Notes: a model not told the origin generated them from the sequence alone. Positions 30,178 through 40,538 are shown, counted from the first letter of the stretch. The stretch: 62,923 nt of DNA from Aerococcaceae bacterium NML190073 (GCA_026131555.1 JAMXJH010000012.1:1-62923); one strand, 5' to 3'. Made by a program: numbers and translations.

Positions 30178-33100
30178 TTGGCAAATGGAAAAATTGTAAT
30201 TGAAGCGATATTAGACGATTCCAAAGTGCGTGAGGGATTGAATAAAATCTCTGCTTCCGCAAAAGGCGGACGGGGCGGGGGTGTTATATCAAGCGCATTA
30301 GGCAACTTGAAAGACATTGCGGGCATTTCGTTAGCGCTTAAAGGTATCGACATGGCGCTTAACGCAATTACTGGAACAGTCGGCGAAATGGTTGGAGAGT
30401 TAAACGACTCGATGAAAGCGTGGAAAACGTTCGAGGGGAACATGGAGATTTTGGGCAAGAGCAAGCAAGAAATTGATAGCGCTCGAAAATCCATGCAAGA
30501 TTACGCTACCAAAACGATTTATTCCGCTTCTGAAATGGCGTCAACTTATGCACAATTATCGGCTATCGGTATTGAAAATACTGACATGTTGGTAAAAGGT
30601 TTCGGGGGGTTAGCTTCTGCCGCCGAAAATCCAAAGCAAGCGATGAAAACATTAAGCCAACAGGCTACTCAAATGGCGGGGCGTCCTGCTGTTGCGTGGG
30701 CGGACTTTAAGTTGATGTTAGAACAAACGCCTGCCGGTATCGCCGCTGTTGCAAAGCACATGGGTATGACAACGTCCGAAATGGTTAAAGCGGTTCAAAA
30801 AGGCGAGATTGCAACTAAAGATTTCTTTAATGCTATTACCGAAGTCGGTAACAGCGACGGTTTCCAAAAAATGGCAACGCAGTACAAGAGTGTTGACCAA
30901 GCAATGGACGGGTTAAAAGAAACACTAGCAAATAAACTAATGCCTGCTTTTATCAAGTTAAGTGATATTGGTATTAAAGCGATTGAGGGTATTATTTCGT
31001 GGATTGATAAGCTAGACTTTTCTGTTGTTGAAAAAGCGATTGATAAAGTCGTTAAAGTAGCTTCTGAAATGGGCAAAGTTGTAGGAGGAGCATTACAAGC
31101 TATTTACAACTTTATTAAGCCGGCAATTCCTTACATCGCTAGTTTTGTAGCGGGCATTTTGGCGTTTAAGACGGCGGTTGGTGTGATAATGGCTGTCAAA
31201 AATGCGTTCATGTTATTAAAAGGCGCATTAGGATTGCTAAGCGCTAACCCGATGATGTTATTGTTCGGGGCGCTCGCTATGATTGGATACGGATTGTATC
31301 AGTTGTACCAAAATTCAGAGGGGTTCAGAAATGCGGTTAACAGCGCCTTTCAGTCTATTTCGGAAGTTGCTGTCAATGCGTGGAATTCTATTAAAGGCGC
31401 AATCGAACCCGTTATGCAGGCGTTAAGCGGTGCTTGGAAGTCTGTTGTTTCGGCTTTCTCGAATTGGTGGAACAGCAATCAACAAGGCATTATGCAGACA
31501 GCTACTAACGTGTGGAACGCTATTGTAAATGTCGTTAAAGGAGTTTTTGAGTTCTATCAAGGAACTTTCCAACAAATTTTTGAAAACATCGCAAGTTGGT
31601 GGAGTGCTAATCAAGAATCGTTTATGACGGTTGTTAGTTCCGTTTGGAACGCCATTTCGACAACTATTGGTGTTGTGATTGAGTTTGTTGCGAACCTTAT
31701 CAATGCGATTTGGCAACCCGTTTCGGCGTGGTTCATTGAGAATCAGGATTTAATTAGACAGACGATTGTCACTGTATGGAACGCTATTCTAGCGGTCATT
31801 TCGTTTGTGATGAATTACATCGTGCCATTTATCGTCGAAGGCTGGAACAACATCGTGACGCTAGTTAAGCCTGTGCTAGATTATTTCGTTAATATTGTCA
31901 GCAATTTCATCAATCTTGTGCTAGGCATTATCAAAGCCGTTATGCAAGTGCTCAACGGCGATTGGTCGGGCGCATGGGAAACGATTAAAGAAACAGCAAT
32001 TGGGTACTGGAACGGCATGGTTAGTGCGGTTTCGGAGTTTATCAATGGCATTTGGACTGCGATTACAGAAGTTGTCGGAAATATCCTAGAATCGTGGGGA
32101 ACAAGCTGGGAGAGTATTCAAGAAGTAGCAAGCAACGTTTGGGAAGCTATTTCGAGCGCTGTTTCATCGGGTATCGAATCGGTCAAAGAGTTTTTCACTG
32201 GCGGTTGGGAATCCGTAACGGAAGCGTGGGATAGTTTTTGGAGCGGTCTTTCTGAAACGATTGACGAATGGGTGTCCGGAATTACGGACTTGCTTGGTCC
32301 GGTGGTTGAAACGATTTCGGGTATTTGGAATTCGGTTAGTGAGTTTACAGGAAACGCTTGGAACGGAGTTACTGAAACCGTTGGCGGTGCTTGGGATTGG
32401 ATAACCGGAAAAACTGGAGAAAGCGGAGAAGCAACAGTTGCGAATGCGCAAGCGACGGCGCAAGGCGTTAGTGACGCTTCGGCGGGCGTTGAGGATTCTG
32501 TGTCGCATTACGACAACTTGGCTACTGGCGCAAATTCCGCTGTTCAAGGCATGTCTGATTCTATTCCGCAAGCAGTTAAGGATATTGCAAGCAACGCTAA
32601 AACGGAGGGAGAAGCAGTCGAAAAAACGAAAGAGTATTACAACACTTTGCGTGACGTTTCAATCAAGGCGTTACAACACATGGCGGGTCAAATCAACTTC
32701 ATTTACACGAAGCTAGGTCAAGATGTCGAGCGTACTTCAATGAACATGAAGTCGAAAGTGACGGCGCAATTTGACGCTATGAGAGCGGGTATTCAAAGCA
32801 AAATGAACTCTATTGTTTCGGTTACTGTATCTTCTATGTATCGAGTAGTTAGCGCTATGTACAACGCTTCCGGTCAAGCGTGGTCGGCAGGTAATCAAAT
32901 GGGTGCCGGATTCTATAACGGTCTTGCGAGCATGGCTGGGGCAATTATCGGGTTGGCGTACAGCATAGCCAACTCAGCGGCGGCGGCAATGCGAAGTGCC
33001 TTACGTATCAAATCACCTTCTCGTGTGACAATGGCTATCGGTGCATTCACGGGCGAGGGTGTAGTTGCTGGTATGACAAGCATGATTCCAAAAGTTATCG

Positions 33101-33363
33101 GGGTTGCGCATAAAATGGCGTCAGCGATGATTCCTGATGTTTCGGACGTTCCCTTGCCTAAATTACCAAAGGTTAATCCAAACGTCGCTATGGGTCTTGT
33201 AGGTGCTTATGCGGGTTCGGTAAGCAACACGAATACGGTTATCAATAGAAAGCCGACGTTGCATGTGGAAAACTTCTACAACAACTCGCAAGATGATACT
33301 GTCAAGCTAATGCGTGAGATGATGTGGATTGAAAAACAAAGCGAGAGAGGAGGACTAGGATAG
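30178..33363 (+). CDS. Tail tape measure protein
   Basis: The 1061-residue TTG-started product follows AAAGGAGGTG. It has the phage tape measure N-terminal region (AWKTFEGNMEILGKSKQEID, then YSASEMASTYAQLSAIG), hydrophobic segments near 310-375, then long Trp-rich helical repeats (WNAI-type, about 390-720), and a C-terminal RIKSPSRVTMAIGAFTGEG motif typical of the family. It sets tail length and aids DNA entry. Confidence 0.95.
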   Translation: MANGKIVIEAILDDSKVREGLNKISASAKGGRGGGVISSALGNLKDIAGISLALKGIDMALNAITGTVGEMVGELNDSMKAWKTFEGNMEILGKSKQEIDSARKSMQDYATKTIYSASEMASTYAQLSAIGIENTDMLVKGFGGLASAAENPKQAMKTLSQQATQMAGRPAVAWADFKLMLEQTPAGIAAVAKHMGMTTSEMVKAVQKGEIATKDFFNAITEVGNSDGFQKMATQYKSVDQAMDGLKETLANKLMPAFIKLSDIGIKAIEGIISWIDKLDFSVVEKAIDKVVKVASEMGKVVGGALQAIYNFIKPAIPYIASFVAGILAFKTAVGVIMAVKNAFMLLKGALGLLSANPMMLLFGALAMIGYGLYQLYQNSEGFRNAVNSAFQSISEVAVNAWNSIKGAIEPVMQALSGAWKSVVSAFSNWWNSNQQGIMQTATNVWNAIVNVVKGVFEFYQGTFQQIFENIASWWSANQESFMTVVSSVWNAISTTIGVVIEFVANLINAIWQPVSAWFIENQDLIRQTIVTVWNAILAVISFVMNYIVPFIVEGWNNIVTLVKPVLDYFVNIVSNFINLVLGIIKAVMQVLNGDWSGAWETIKETAIGYWNGMVSAVSEFINGIWTAITEVVGNILESWGTSWESIQEVASNVWEAISSAVSSGIESVKEFFTGGWESVTEAWDSFWSGLSETIDEWVSGITDLLGPVVETISGIWNSVSEFTGNAWNGVTETVGGAWDWITGKTGESGEATVANAQATAQGVSDASAGVEDSVSHYDNLATGANSAVQGMSDSIPQAVKDIASNAKTEGEAVEKTKEYYNTLRDVSIKALQHMAGQINFIYTKLGQDVERTSMNMKSKVTAQFDAMRAGIQSKMNSIVSVTVSSMYRVVSAMYNASGQAWSAGNQMGAGFYNGLASMAGAIIGLAYSIANSAAAAMRSALRIKSPSRVTMAIGAFTGEGVVAGMTSMIPKVIGVAHKMASAMIPDVSDVPLPKLPKVNPNVAMGLVGAYAGSVSNTNTVINRKPTLHVENFYNNSQDDTVKLMREMMWIEKQSERGGLG

Positions 33364-34076
33364 TGAGTTTTATTAAATTTAATGGAATGAAGTCAAGCGA
33401 TTTTGGCTTACGGTTGTTATCGGGGTTCGATTACGTTTCGGCACAATCGGATATAGATACAATCGAAGTTGTGGGTCGTGACGGTGTTCTTTTGAAAGAC
33501 AATAAGCGATTGCGACCTGTTCATGTGTCCTATCCTTTCACTATCACGGATTCGGAGGGTTTGACGAATAAGTTGGATAAGATTTCGAGGTGGCTAAACG
33601 TCAGAGGCTGGCACGATTTAGAGTTCGATTGGGATAACGAGCATATCTATCGTGCAAGTTACACTTCACAATTAAGCATTTCCGAGTTGTTTCACAATTT
33701 CGGTATGTTGAAGCTAGACTTTACGCTACACCCTGTCAAATATCTAAAAACGGGCAAAATACCGATTCAAGCAACGCAAAACATGCGATTGATGAACGAG
33801 GGAAAGTTGCCCGCTAAGCCGATTATCATGCTTGAAGGCAACGGAAACATGATACTTTCAATCAACCGAAAACAGCTTTTGTTAGAAAACGTGCAGAACG
33901 GTATCACGATTGATTCAGAGCGTCGATTGATTTATAACGATTCGGGCGCACAATGGGATAAAATCGTACGTTCAAGTGAAGATGATTTTCCGGTAATTGG
34001 CGTTGGCGATAATGACATTGAAATTACTGGAGCAACAAGTATGCAAATTATTCCGAATTGGGCGGTGCGTGTATGA
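33363..34076 (+). CDS. Distal tail protein (Dit)
   Basis: The 237-residue GTG-started product has siphovirus Dit features: FNGMKSSDFGLRLLSG at the start, then VSYPFTITD and LDFTLHPVKYLKTGK. It forms the hub at the tail tip. It overlaps both neighbours by 1-4 bases. Confidence 0.9.
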   Translation: MSFIKFNGMKSSDFGLRLLSGFDYVSAQSDIDTIEVVGRDGVLLKDNKRLRPVHVSYPFTITDSEGLTNKLDKISRWLNVRGWHDLEFDWDNEHIYRASYTSQLSISELFHNFGMLKLDFTLHPVKYLKTGKIPIQATQNMRLMNEGKLPAKPIIMLEGNGNMILSINRKQLLLENVQNGITIDSERRLIYNDSGAQWDKIVRSSEDDFPVIGVGDNDIEITGATSMQIIPNWAVRV

Positions 34077-37000
34077 TACCTGTACTATATCCAAAAAACG
34101 AAAAACAATTTCGTCATTATGGACTTGGAGAAGTGCCTTTCAGCAAGTGCGAGGTTACTCGGGTTCGTAATGGCGAGTATTCTTTATACGCCGAAATTAG
34201 TGCGGAAGAACCTCAATCGGATTTGTTGGTTGAGGGTCTTTTGTTGAAGGCTGACGCCGGAGTTCGTACGAAGTGGCAAACGTTTGAAATTGTGCGAATC
34301 GTGCGCAACTCGGACGATGTTGTCAAAGTGTACGCTAATCACGTCAGCATGAGTACAATTTATTCTGTGATGAATCCAAACGTTAAGGTGTCAAATGTTG
34401 ATGCAACGGGCGCTCTGAATATGTGGCTTGGAAACATTGTCGGTGATAACGATTTTCAGGTATGGTCGGATATTACGACACTTAATTCAACGACTTGGAC
34501 GGTTGAGAGTATCAAGAACGCCCGTGACGCTTTAGGAGGCGCTCGTGGTTCTATTTTGGACGTGTGGGGCGGAGAGTATGAGTTTGACAACCGTTTAATT
34601 CGCTTGCATAAACAAATGGGGCGAAAAGCACCTACCACGATTGAGTATGGTCGAAATTTAGTAAGTGCCGAAAATGAAATCGACATTTCTGAAACTTATA
34701 CGTCAGTGTTTCCTTTTGCGATTAAGCAGAGTGAGGACGGTAATAACAACCATGTCACCACGCTTGATGAAAAGGTTGTGCATAGCGAACATGTTGCTCG
34801 ATATGCGACTACTCGTATCTTGCAAGTTGATTTTTCTAGTGAGTTCAAAGACAACGAAGAAATCACGCAGGATAAGTTACGACGGTTAGCGATTAAATAC
34901 ATCAAACAAAACGATGTAGGTGTGCCGAAAGGCGAAATCGAATTGAGTTATGTCGATTTAGCGTCAACACTTGATTATGAGCAGATGAGCATTGTCGAAG
35001 AAGTGGAATTGTGCGATATTTTGCCGGTTTACTACTCGAAATTAAAAATCACGAACTCAAGGGCGAAAGTATCAAAAGTTGTTTACGATGTTTTGCTGAA
35101 CGAAAACCAAAAAATTCACGTCGGAATGATTGGTAAGACGTTTAGAGAAACGGTATTGAGCGGTGTGCAAAATGCGGTTGCCGACTTGCAACATCGTACA
35201 GCGGGGATTGAAGCGTTGCCTATTTGGCAGTTAGCTTCAAACGGTATCAATACGATTTGGTACGATACACCACCAACCGACAGAGAGCATAAAAAGGGCG
35301 ACATTTGGTTCGAGAAGAACGGAAACTACATGCGTATGCACATTTGGAACGGCACGGCGTGGGTTAAAGAGTTCGACCAAGAGGACAAAGAAGAAATCGA
35401 CCGAAAACTTACCGAAATCGACACCAAAGTCGAACAAGCCAACCGCAATTTAGAAGCGCAAGGCGCACATCTTGGCTCGATAATGGGTGATTTAGGTGTT
35501 GCGCAAGACTTAGCACAGGAAGGCAAGAACATCGCTGAAAGTGCATTGAACAACGCATTGGAGTTGTCGACGAAGGTGTTGGAAACAGAAGAAGGATTAA
35601 ATGTTTTCAAAGCAGAAACTAACGAACGTATTACGCAGGAGTTAGCGAAAGTCGAAGGGAAAATTCCGACGTCTATCGGCGGAAGGAATTTAATTACTGG
35701 TACACAGCATTTTGATGGAGTATGGACTAACAAAAATCTATGGTCGAAAGAGAGCGAAACATATAACGGATTAACGGTGTATTCAAAAAGTTCTAAACAC
35801 CAATCTGTATCAAAGTCGGTTCAAGTGTACGAAGGAGAAACATATACGTTTAGCGCTTATGTAAATTTAAGTAAGCAGGGAAATGTAAACGTACTTTCGT
35901 CAAGAGTAGCTACTGATACAGATTTATACTATAAGAGTTTCACTCTTGAGCCGGGTTGGCAAAAGGTATCTATTACTTTTACAGCACTTAAAACTACAAG
36001 AATTGAGCCTAATGTATCACTTCAACAAGACAGTATTAAAATCAGTGTTTGTGGATACAAGTTAGAGCGTGGGTCGATTGCGACGGATTGGTCACCCGCA
36101 CCCGAAGATACTGTATCGCTAACGCAGTTTAACCGCTTGGAAGAAACAGCGGAGGGAGTTAAGCGCAGTATTTCTAAAGTCGAACAACGTTTTCCGAAGA
36201 AGCAACTGCCACTTGTGAATACGGCGTTCAATAACGTTGTTCGCTACTACTTCATCGTGCTACACGATATTTTAGCGGACTATGTCGGTAAAGAAGCAAA
36301 AGTTACTTTTGATTTGAAAGTTGAACCCGACGGAACAGAACGAGAGTTGCTGTTCTATCACTATCAGCATTCAGGTATTGGTATTAAATTAGGCGAAGAA
36401 GCACAGCCACATGTAAAAATTAATGCCACGAAGCAATGGCAGACGTTTTCATTTAGTGGCGAGGTTATCCGCAAGCCGATACCTGCTACTTATCATCAAG
36501 GTGCAATGATTATCTATGACCCGACGGATAACAACAAATTCAGCTTGCGCAACATCAAGATTGAAGTCGATGATGTGGTTACTTCCGTTGAGTTCAACAA
36601 CGTTCGTGAAACAGCGCAGTTGTATGAGAGTATCCTCGGACGCACGGAAGCAGACGCAACAACGAACATATCTCGAATGCTACGCAGTAGCGAACTCTTT
36701 ATGAGTGAGATTACGACGGGTGGTAGGCGGAATCTTTATACTGGCACGAAGAATTTCGACGGGAGCGATTGGGGGACGCCGATTGACTGGCAAGCCACGT
36801 TGAAGTGGAGCGAAAGCACCACGAAATATAAAGGCTGTAAAGTCCTTTACACCAAGCATATGCATAATGGCTTGTGGCAAAATATTGAAGTCAAAAAAGA
36901 CGATAAAATTACCTTTACGGCGATTGTGTACTCTCAAACAGCGATGAAGGTGCACATCTTAGGTAAGTGGGATAATGCGCCGTTTCCGGCTACAAGTCCA

Positions 37001-37996
37001 AAAGCTGGACTTGATAAGCTGTCGGAAATGCATAACGTTCCTGCTGGAGCATGGACGAAAGTATCGACCACTTTCACAGTCACTTCTGACGGCTCTATGC
37101 AACCACGTATAGAGAAACGAGCGAGCGATAACGAACCTGACAAGACGCTATTTATCACTCAAATCATGGTCGAAAAAGGCGAGAATCCTACCAAAGAATG
37201 GACGGAATCGCCACACGAGCAAGTAACGAACCGCATTGCGCAAATTGGGCGTTTGCTGGAACTTGGGTTATTTGGTCAAGAGGGCATTTTGGACGGTATC
37301 TTGATAGGGCGAGATACTATCAACATCAAGAGCAAGTTAATTAATCTTGATGGTGATGTGCGCATGAACAGTGCTTTTGTGACGAAATTAATCACTCAGC
37401 ACCTAGATACAAACACCTTGCGTGCGATGGTAGCGAACATTAACCAGTTGAACGCTATTCAAGTGAATGCGAACCGCATAACAGGTTTTACATCGGAGTT
37501 TTTACGTTCGATTTGGAACGGAATCAACAACCGAATTTCGATTGACGGAAACGCATTAGTTGCTAGCCATACGGACGGCTCTAGGACAGTGTTGTCACCA
37601 AGTGGACTGTTCCACGAGGAAGGTGGCACGTATTACCGAACGCATTACCTTACAGAAATTATCCCGGTCGGAGATATATTGCATGACGGACGGGATAATG
37701 GTGGCGTTCAACTTGGAGTGAATCCGGGGTACAAGTGGGTTCAGTTGCCGGGTATTTTCAAAGGCAAGCGATTCAAAGCGCAAATTTCGTATTCTGATGC
37801 GGACACATGGCGAGCAGGCGATGATTACCGCAACGGTAATATTCAATTATTGCGTCCGGTTTGCTTTGTACCACAGCATTTAATCGATTACGAGAACGCA
37901 CGAGTGCCGATTGTCGGTTATGCGCACGTATTTAACCGACGTACTTGGAGTAGGTACAATTACCCCGTTTGGGGGCAATTGATGATTACGTATTAA
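34073..37996 (+). CDS. Tail tip / receptor-binding fibre (Tal-type, Prophage_tail)
   Basis: The 1307-residue product starts at the ATG overlapping dit. N-terminal part (about 1-365) is Prophage_tail-like baseplate hub. A linker (about 380-420) and coiled coil (about 430-530) follow. Two paralogous jelly-roll carbohydrate-binding-like modules begin GGRNLITGTQHFDG (near 542) and GGRRNLYTGTKNFDG (near 883). A collagen-free C-terminal head (about 1170-1307) probably binds the receptor. No M23, NlpC or lysozyme motif is visible. Hub and receptor-binding functions appear fused in one chain. Confidence 0.85.
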   Translation: MIPVLYPKNEKQFRHYGLGEVPFSKCEVTRVRNGEYSLYAEISAEEPQSDLLVEGLLLKADAGVRTKWQTFEIVRIVRNSDDVVKVYANHVSMSTIYSVMNPNVKVSNVDATGALNMWLGNIVGDNDFQVWSDITTLNSTTWTVESIKNARDALGGARGSILDVWGGEYEFDNRLIRLHKQMGRKAPTTIEYGRNLVSAENEIDISETYTSVFPFAIKQSEDGNNNHVTTLDEKVVHSEHVARYATTRILQVDFSSEFKDNEEITQDKLRRLAIKYIKQNDVGVPKGEIELSYVDLASTLDYEQMSIVEEVELCDILPVYYSKLKITNSRAKVSKVVYDVLLNENQKIHVGMIGKTFRETVLSGVQNAVADLQHRTAGIEALPIWQLASNGINTIWYDTPPTDREHKKGDIWFEKNGNYMRMHIWNGTAWVKEFDQEDKEEIDRKLTEIDTKVEQANRNLEAQGAHLGSIMGDLGVAQDLAQEGKNIAESALNNALELSTKVLETEEGLNVFKAETNERITQELAKVEGKIPTSIGGRNLITGTQHFDGVWTNKNLWSKESETYNGLTVYSKSSKHQSVSKSVQVYEGETYTFSAYVNLSKQGNVNVLSSRVATDTDLYYKSFTLEPGWQKVSITFTALKTTRIEPNVSLQQDSIKISVCGYKLERGSIATDWSPAPEDTVSLTQFNRLEETAEGVKRSISKVEQRFPKKQLPLVNTAFNNVVRYYFIVLHDILADYVGKEAKVTFDLKVEPDGTERELLFYHYQHSGIGIKLGEEAQPHVKINATKQWQTFSFSGEVIRKPIPATYHQGAMIIYDPTDNNKFSLRNIKIEVDDVVTSVEFNNVRETAQLYESILGRTEADATTNISRMLRSSELFMSEITTGGRRNLYTGTKNFDGSDWGTPIDWQATLKWSESTTKYKGCKVLYTKHMHNGLWQNIEVKKDDKITFTAIVYSQTAMKVHILGKWDNAPFPATSPKAGLDKLSEMHNVPAGAWTKVSTTFTVTSDGSMQPRIEKRASDNEPDKTLFITQIMVEKGENPTKEWTESPHEQVTNRIAQIGRLLELGLFGQEGILDGILIGRDTINIKSKLINLDGDVRMNSAFVTKLITQHLDTNTLRAMVANINQLNAIQVNANRITGFTSEFLRSIWNGINNRISIDGNALVASHTDGSRTVLSPSGLFHEEGGTYYRTHYLTEIIPVGDILHDGRDNGGVQLGVNPGYKWVQLPGIFKGKRFKAQISYSDADTWRAGDDYRNGNIQLLRPVCFVPQHLIDYENARVPIVGYAHVFNRRTWSRYNYPVWGQLMITY

Positions 37997-38040
37997 AGGA
38001 GTGTAGATGTGAAAAATAAAGAAACAGGAGGCGATTGCTG

Positions 38041-38460
38041 ATGACGTGGCAAGTAACGAAGTATCCGCAAATTGACGGTATGGGAAGTGTGACGGCAACG
38101 ATTGTGATTATCGACAGTAATATGAATCGAATAGGCGCTGAATTTGTCGGTAATTTACTTGATAAGCCTGATGTCGAATTAATCGACATGGTGTTGGAAG
38201 ATTTTTATCAAAAGCATTATTTCAACCGTGCGGAGAGCGAAGCGATAACTCAGTTGAACAAAGACAAAGAAGCGCTAGAGAAGAAGCTAGCGGAAGCGAC
38301 GAAAATTATCGACAATCACAAGCAAGGTATGTATGAGTTGCTGGCGATGATTGGAGCAATTGCTGAACATGTCGGCTACGATTTTGAGGAGGAGAACGGT
38401 GATGAAGATTCTCAAGAAGATGTTTCAGACGGTGGCGACGAAATGGAAGGGGGTGAGTAA
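38041..38460 (+). CDS. Small baseplate-associated coiled-coil protein
   Basis: The 139-residue product starts at ATG after CAGGAGGCG. Beta-rich N-terminus (about 1-55), coiled coil (about 78-100) and very acidic tail. Location after the tail fibre matches DUF1366-like genes of streptococcal phages. Function unknown. Confidence 0.6.
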   Translation: MTWQVTKYPQIDGMGSVTATIVIIDSNMNRIGAEFVGNLLDKPDVELIDMVLEDFYQKHYFNRAESEAITQLNKDKEALEKKLAEATKIIDNHKQGMYELLAMIGAIAEHVGYDFEEENGDEDSQEDVSDGGDEMEGGE

Positions 38461-38464
38461 GGTG

Positions 38465-38632
38465 ATGGCGAGTATGATTGCATTAGATATTGCGAACGGC
38501 GAGATGACTTGGAAAGAAGTTCCTAAATTTATGCGTAAGGCGGTTAAACGTAAGTTAAAAGCATTGGGCTTGGAGTATTTAGCGAGCGATAATCCTGTTG
38601 TTCCAACGGAAGAAGCAGACGAACAAGCGTAG
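38465..38632 (+). CDS. CD1375/XkdX-like small protein
   Basis: The 55-residue product (ASMIALDIANGEMTWKEVPK) resembles small proteins of the CD1375 type that lie between tail fibre and holin genes. ATG at 38465 follows GGGGGTG; in-frame ATG at 38402 would add 21 residues overlapping the upstream gene and has AGGAGGAG, so the longer form is possible. Confidence 0.55.
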   Translation: MASMIALDIANGEMTWKEVPKFMRKAVKRKLKALGLEYLASDNPVVPTEEADEQA

Positions 38633-38689
38633 TAACAGAGAGCGTACTTTATCGGTACGCTCTTTCATTTTGAATTTGGAGAGTGGTGT

Positions 38690-38956
38690 ATGCCTAAAGA
38701 AGAAGTAATCATCGCCGTCATTGTCTTTTTGCTACCGGTTATCGGACTTTACTTAAAGTTTCGTGATGACGTAAAAGCGCAAGAAAATCGCATGACGATT
38801 TTGGAGCGTGATAATGCGCACATGATGAAACAAGTCGAAAACAACATTAAGCGATTAGACAATCACGATGAGCAGAACAAAATTTTAGTTGCTCTGACTG
38901 AGCAGGTAAGGAATTTGTCGGAAGATATTAGAAGAATCGAAAAGAAAATCGGATAG
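38690..38956 (+). CDS. XhlA-like lysis accessory protein
   Basis: The 88-residue product has an N-terminal membrane helix (IIAVIVFLLPVIGLYL) and a coiled-coil (RMTILERDNAHMMKQVENNI) tail ending RRIEKKIG, as in haemolysin XhlA-type proteins next to holins. A palindrome (GAGCGTAC/GTACGCTC, 38640-38662) precedes it, possibly a terminator-like hairpin. Confidence 0.7.
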   Translation: MPKEEVIIAVIVFLLPVIGLYLKFRDDVKAQENRMTILERDNAHMMKQVENNIKRLDNHDEQNKILVALTEQVRNLSEDIRRIEKKIG

Positions 38957-38974
38957 AAAAGGAGATAGAACAAT

Positions 38975-39211
38975 ATGGAATTTAACTTATTTATTATCCC
39001 AGTCACAATGATTGTGACGGAGTTAGCGAAACAATATATCCCTAGCAAATATGTGCCGTTATTTGCGGTTATTTTCGGCTTATTAGCGGGCATAGGCTTC
39101 GGGGTGTACTATCAAGCTGATTTGTTCACGCACGCTGTACAAGGCTTGATTTATGGCGCTTCCGCTACTGGTTTATACCGTGTAGGCGAAAAAGCGAAAG
39201 AAGCTGTTTAG
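38975..39211 (+). CDS. Phage holin
   Basis: The 78-residue product has two to three hydrophobic segments (LFIIPVTMIVTELAKQYI, YVPLFAVIFGLLAGIGFGVY) and a short basic C-terminus. It directly precedes the endolysin gene. It forms membrane lesions that time lysis. Start after AAAGGAGATAG. Confidence 0.88.
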   Translation: MEFNLFIIPVTMIVTELAKQYIPSKYVPLFAVIFGLLAGIGFGVYYQADLFTHAVQGLIYGASATGLYRVGEKAKEAV

Positions 39212-39212
39212 C

Positions 39213-40460
39213 ATGGGAAATTCATTCATCGAAAAAATGGCGGTGCTGTATCAATCAGTACCGTCACCTATTTTAGTCAGTGTAAGGCTTGCGCAAGCGA
39301 TTCTTGAGTCAGCTTGGGGTCGTTCTGAATTAGCGGTTAATGCGAACAATTTCGCTGGTATCAAAGCCAGTGCGCCTTGGACTGGCGAAAGGTACTTGAA
39401 GTTATCTGATGAAGAATACGCAGGAAAAACGAAGCGTGAGCCGTCGTATTTCCGCAAATACGAAAGCGTACAGGCGTTTGTAGTAGACCACAGCAATTTC
39501 TTCACATCGACACCGGAGCGTGCGGAAAAGGTGTATAAGCAAGCGATTGAAGCCACAACTTACGTGGGACAATGTAGCGCTTTGACTGGAACGTATGCGA
39601 CGAGTAGCCAGTACGGGCGTAGACTGATTGAAATTATTGAAAGATACGACTTAACAAAATTTGATAGAAAGGAAGATGTAAAAATGACATTCAAAAGACC
39701 AAACATTATCGACAGACGTAAAGAGGCGTTAGGCTATCCGTCAAGCGGATATTATGCACGACGTCATCGTTCAGCGATTAAAAACATCGTGTGGCACTTT
39801 ACAGCGACCAAACGAACCGGTGGCGGATTCATCACAGGACACGAGCGTTTTTGGCGTGACGTTTACGGTTGGGATATTGGAGGATACCACTTCTATATCG
39901 ACGCAGACGGACAGATTTACTGGAATTACGACTTAGAAATCGTGACGTATGGCGCAGGTCGTGCGAACCCGTATTGCGTTCATATTTCAGTGGAAGCGAA
40001 TAGCGTAGCGGACTACTCAGACGCTCAAAAGGCTTCTCGTGAAGCGTTGACGTTGTGGCTACTACAAGAGTTAGGATTGGGTGCAGAAACGGTTCGAGGG
40101 CATAAAGAAATGCCGGGAAATTCAACGACTTGTCCGGCATACTCTAAAGAGGAGTTAAACGCTATTCGTGCCGATTTAATCGTTAAATTAAACGGCAACA
40201 AACCTCAACCACAACCTAAGCTACAAGAGCAGGCGTTTAGCGCAGGACGATACCAATTCGTTGTGAACGTTAACGTGCGTTTAGCGCCACGTACAAACGC
40301 TCGCAAGGTCGATATGTATGTTCCGGGCGAAACAGTCAACATCGAGAAAGTAACGCAATCCGGCGGATTCTATTGGGGTCAGTACACCAATTACGGTGGC
40401 GGTCAATCTTATGTGGCGCTTGGCGAAATCAACGGTGCTAGATACACTAAGAAAGTGTAG
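39213..40460 (+). CDS. Endolysin: glucosaminidase + amidase + SH3
   Basis: The 415-residue product has an N-terminal glucosaminidase domain (about 1-148: AQAILESAWGRSELA, NNFAGIKA), a central Amidase_2 domain (about 180-330: NIVWHFTA, GGYHFYID, VRGHKEMPGNSTTCPAY with zinc-type His and Cys), and a C-terminal SH3 wall-binding domain (about 345-415). Two different bond specificities in one enzyme. It is unrelated in architecture to the interrupted host lysin, apart from an SH3-like end. Confidence 0.92.
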   Translation: MGNSFIEKMAVLYQSVPSPILVSVRLAQAILESAWGRSELAVNANNFAGIKASAPWTGERYLKLSDEEYAGKTKREPSYFRKYESVQAFVVDHSNFFTSTPERAEKVYKQAIEATTYVGQCSALTGTYATSSQYGRRLIEIIERYDLTKFDRKEDVKMTFKRPNIIDRRKEALGYPSSGYYARRHRSAIKNIVWHFTATKRTGGGFITGHERFWRDVYGWDIGGYHFYIDADGQIYWNYDLEIVTYGAGRANPYCVHISVEANSVADYSDAQKASREALTLWLLQELGLGAETVRGHKEMPGNSTTCPAYSKEELNAIRADLIVKLNGNKPQPQPKLQEQAFSAGRYQFVVNVNVRLAPRTNARKVDMYVPGETVNIEKVTQSGGFYWGQYTNYGGGQSYVALGEINGARYTKKV

Positions 40461-40467
40461 ATTGTGT

Positions 40468-40538
40468 TGAGTAGCGTTGAGTAGCGTTGAGTAGCGTTGA
40501 GTAGAAACGAGTAGAAACGAGTAGAAACGAGTAGAAAC
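40468..40538 (+). repeat. Seven 10-bp tandem repeats after endolysin
   Basis: GTAGCGTTGA repeats three times (40471-40500) followed by GTAGAAACGA three times (40501-40530) and a partial copy; all units share GTAG and GA. The exact 10-bp period stacks units on one helix face. Confidence 0.85.

Noticed and set aside
34073-37996. Tail lysin activity (M23, NlpC/P60 or lysozyme) in the Tal-type protein
   Set aside because: No catalytic motif of these families is visible; the name Tal is used for position and N-terminal domain only.
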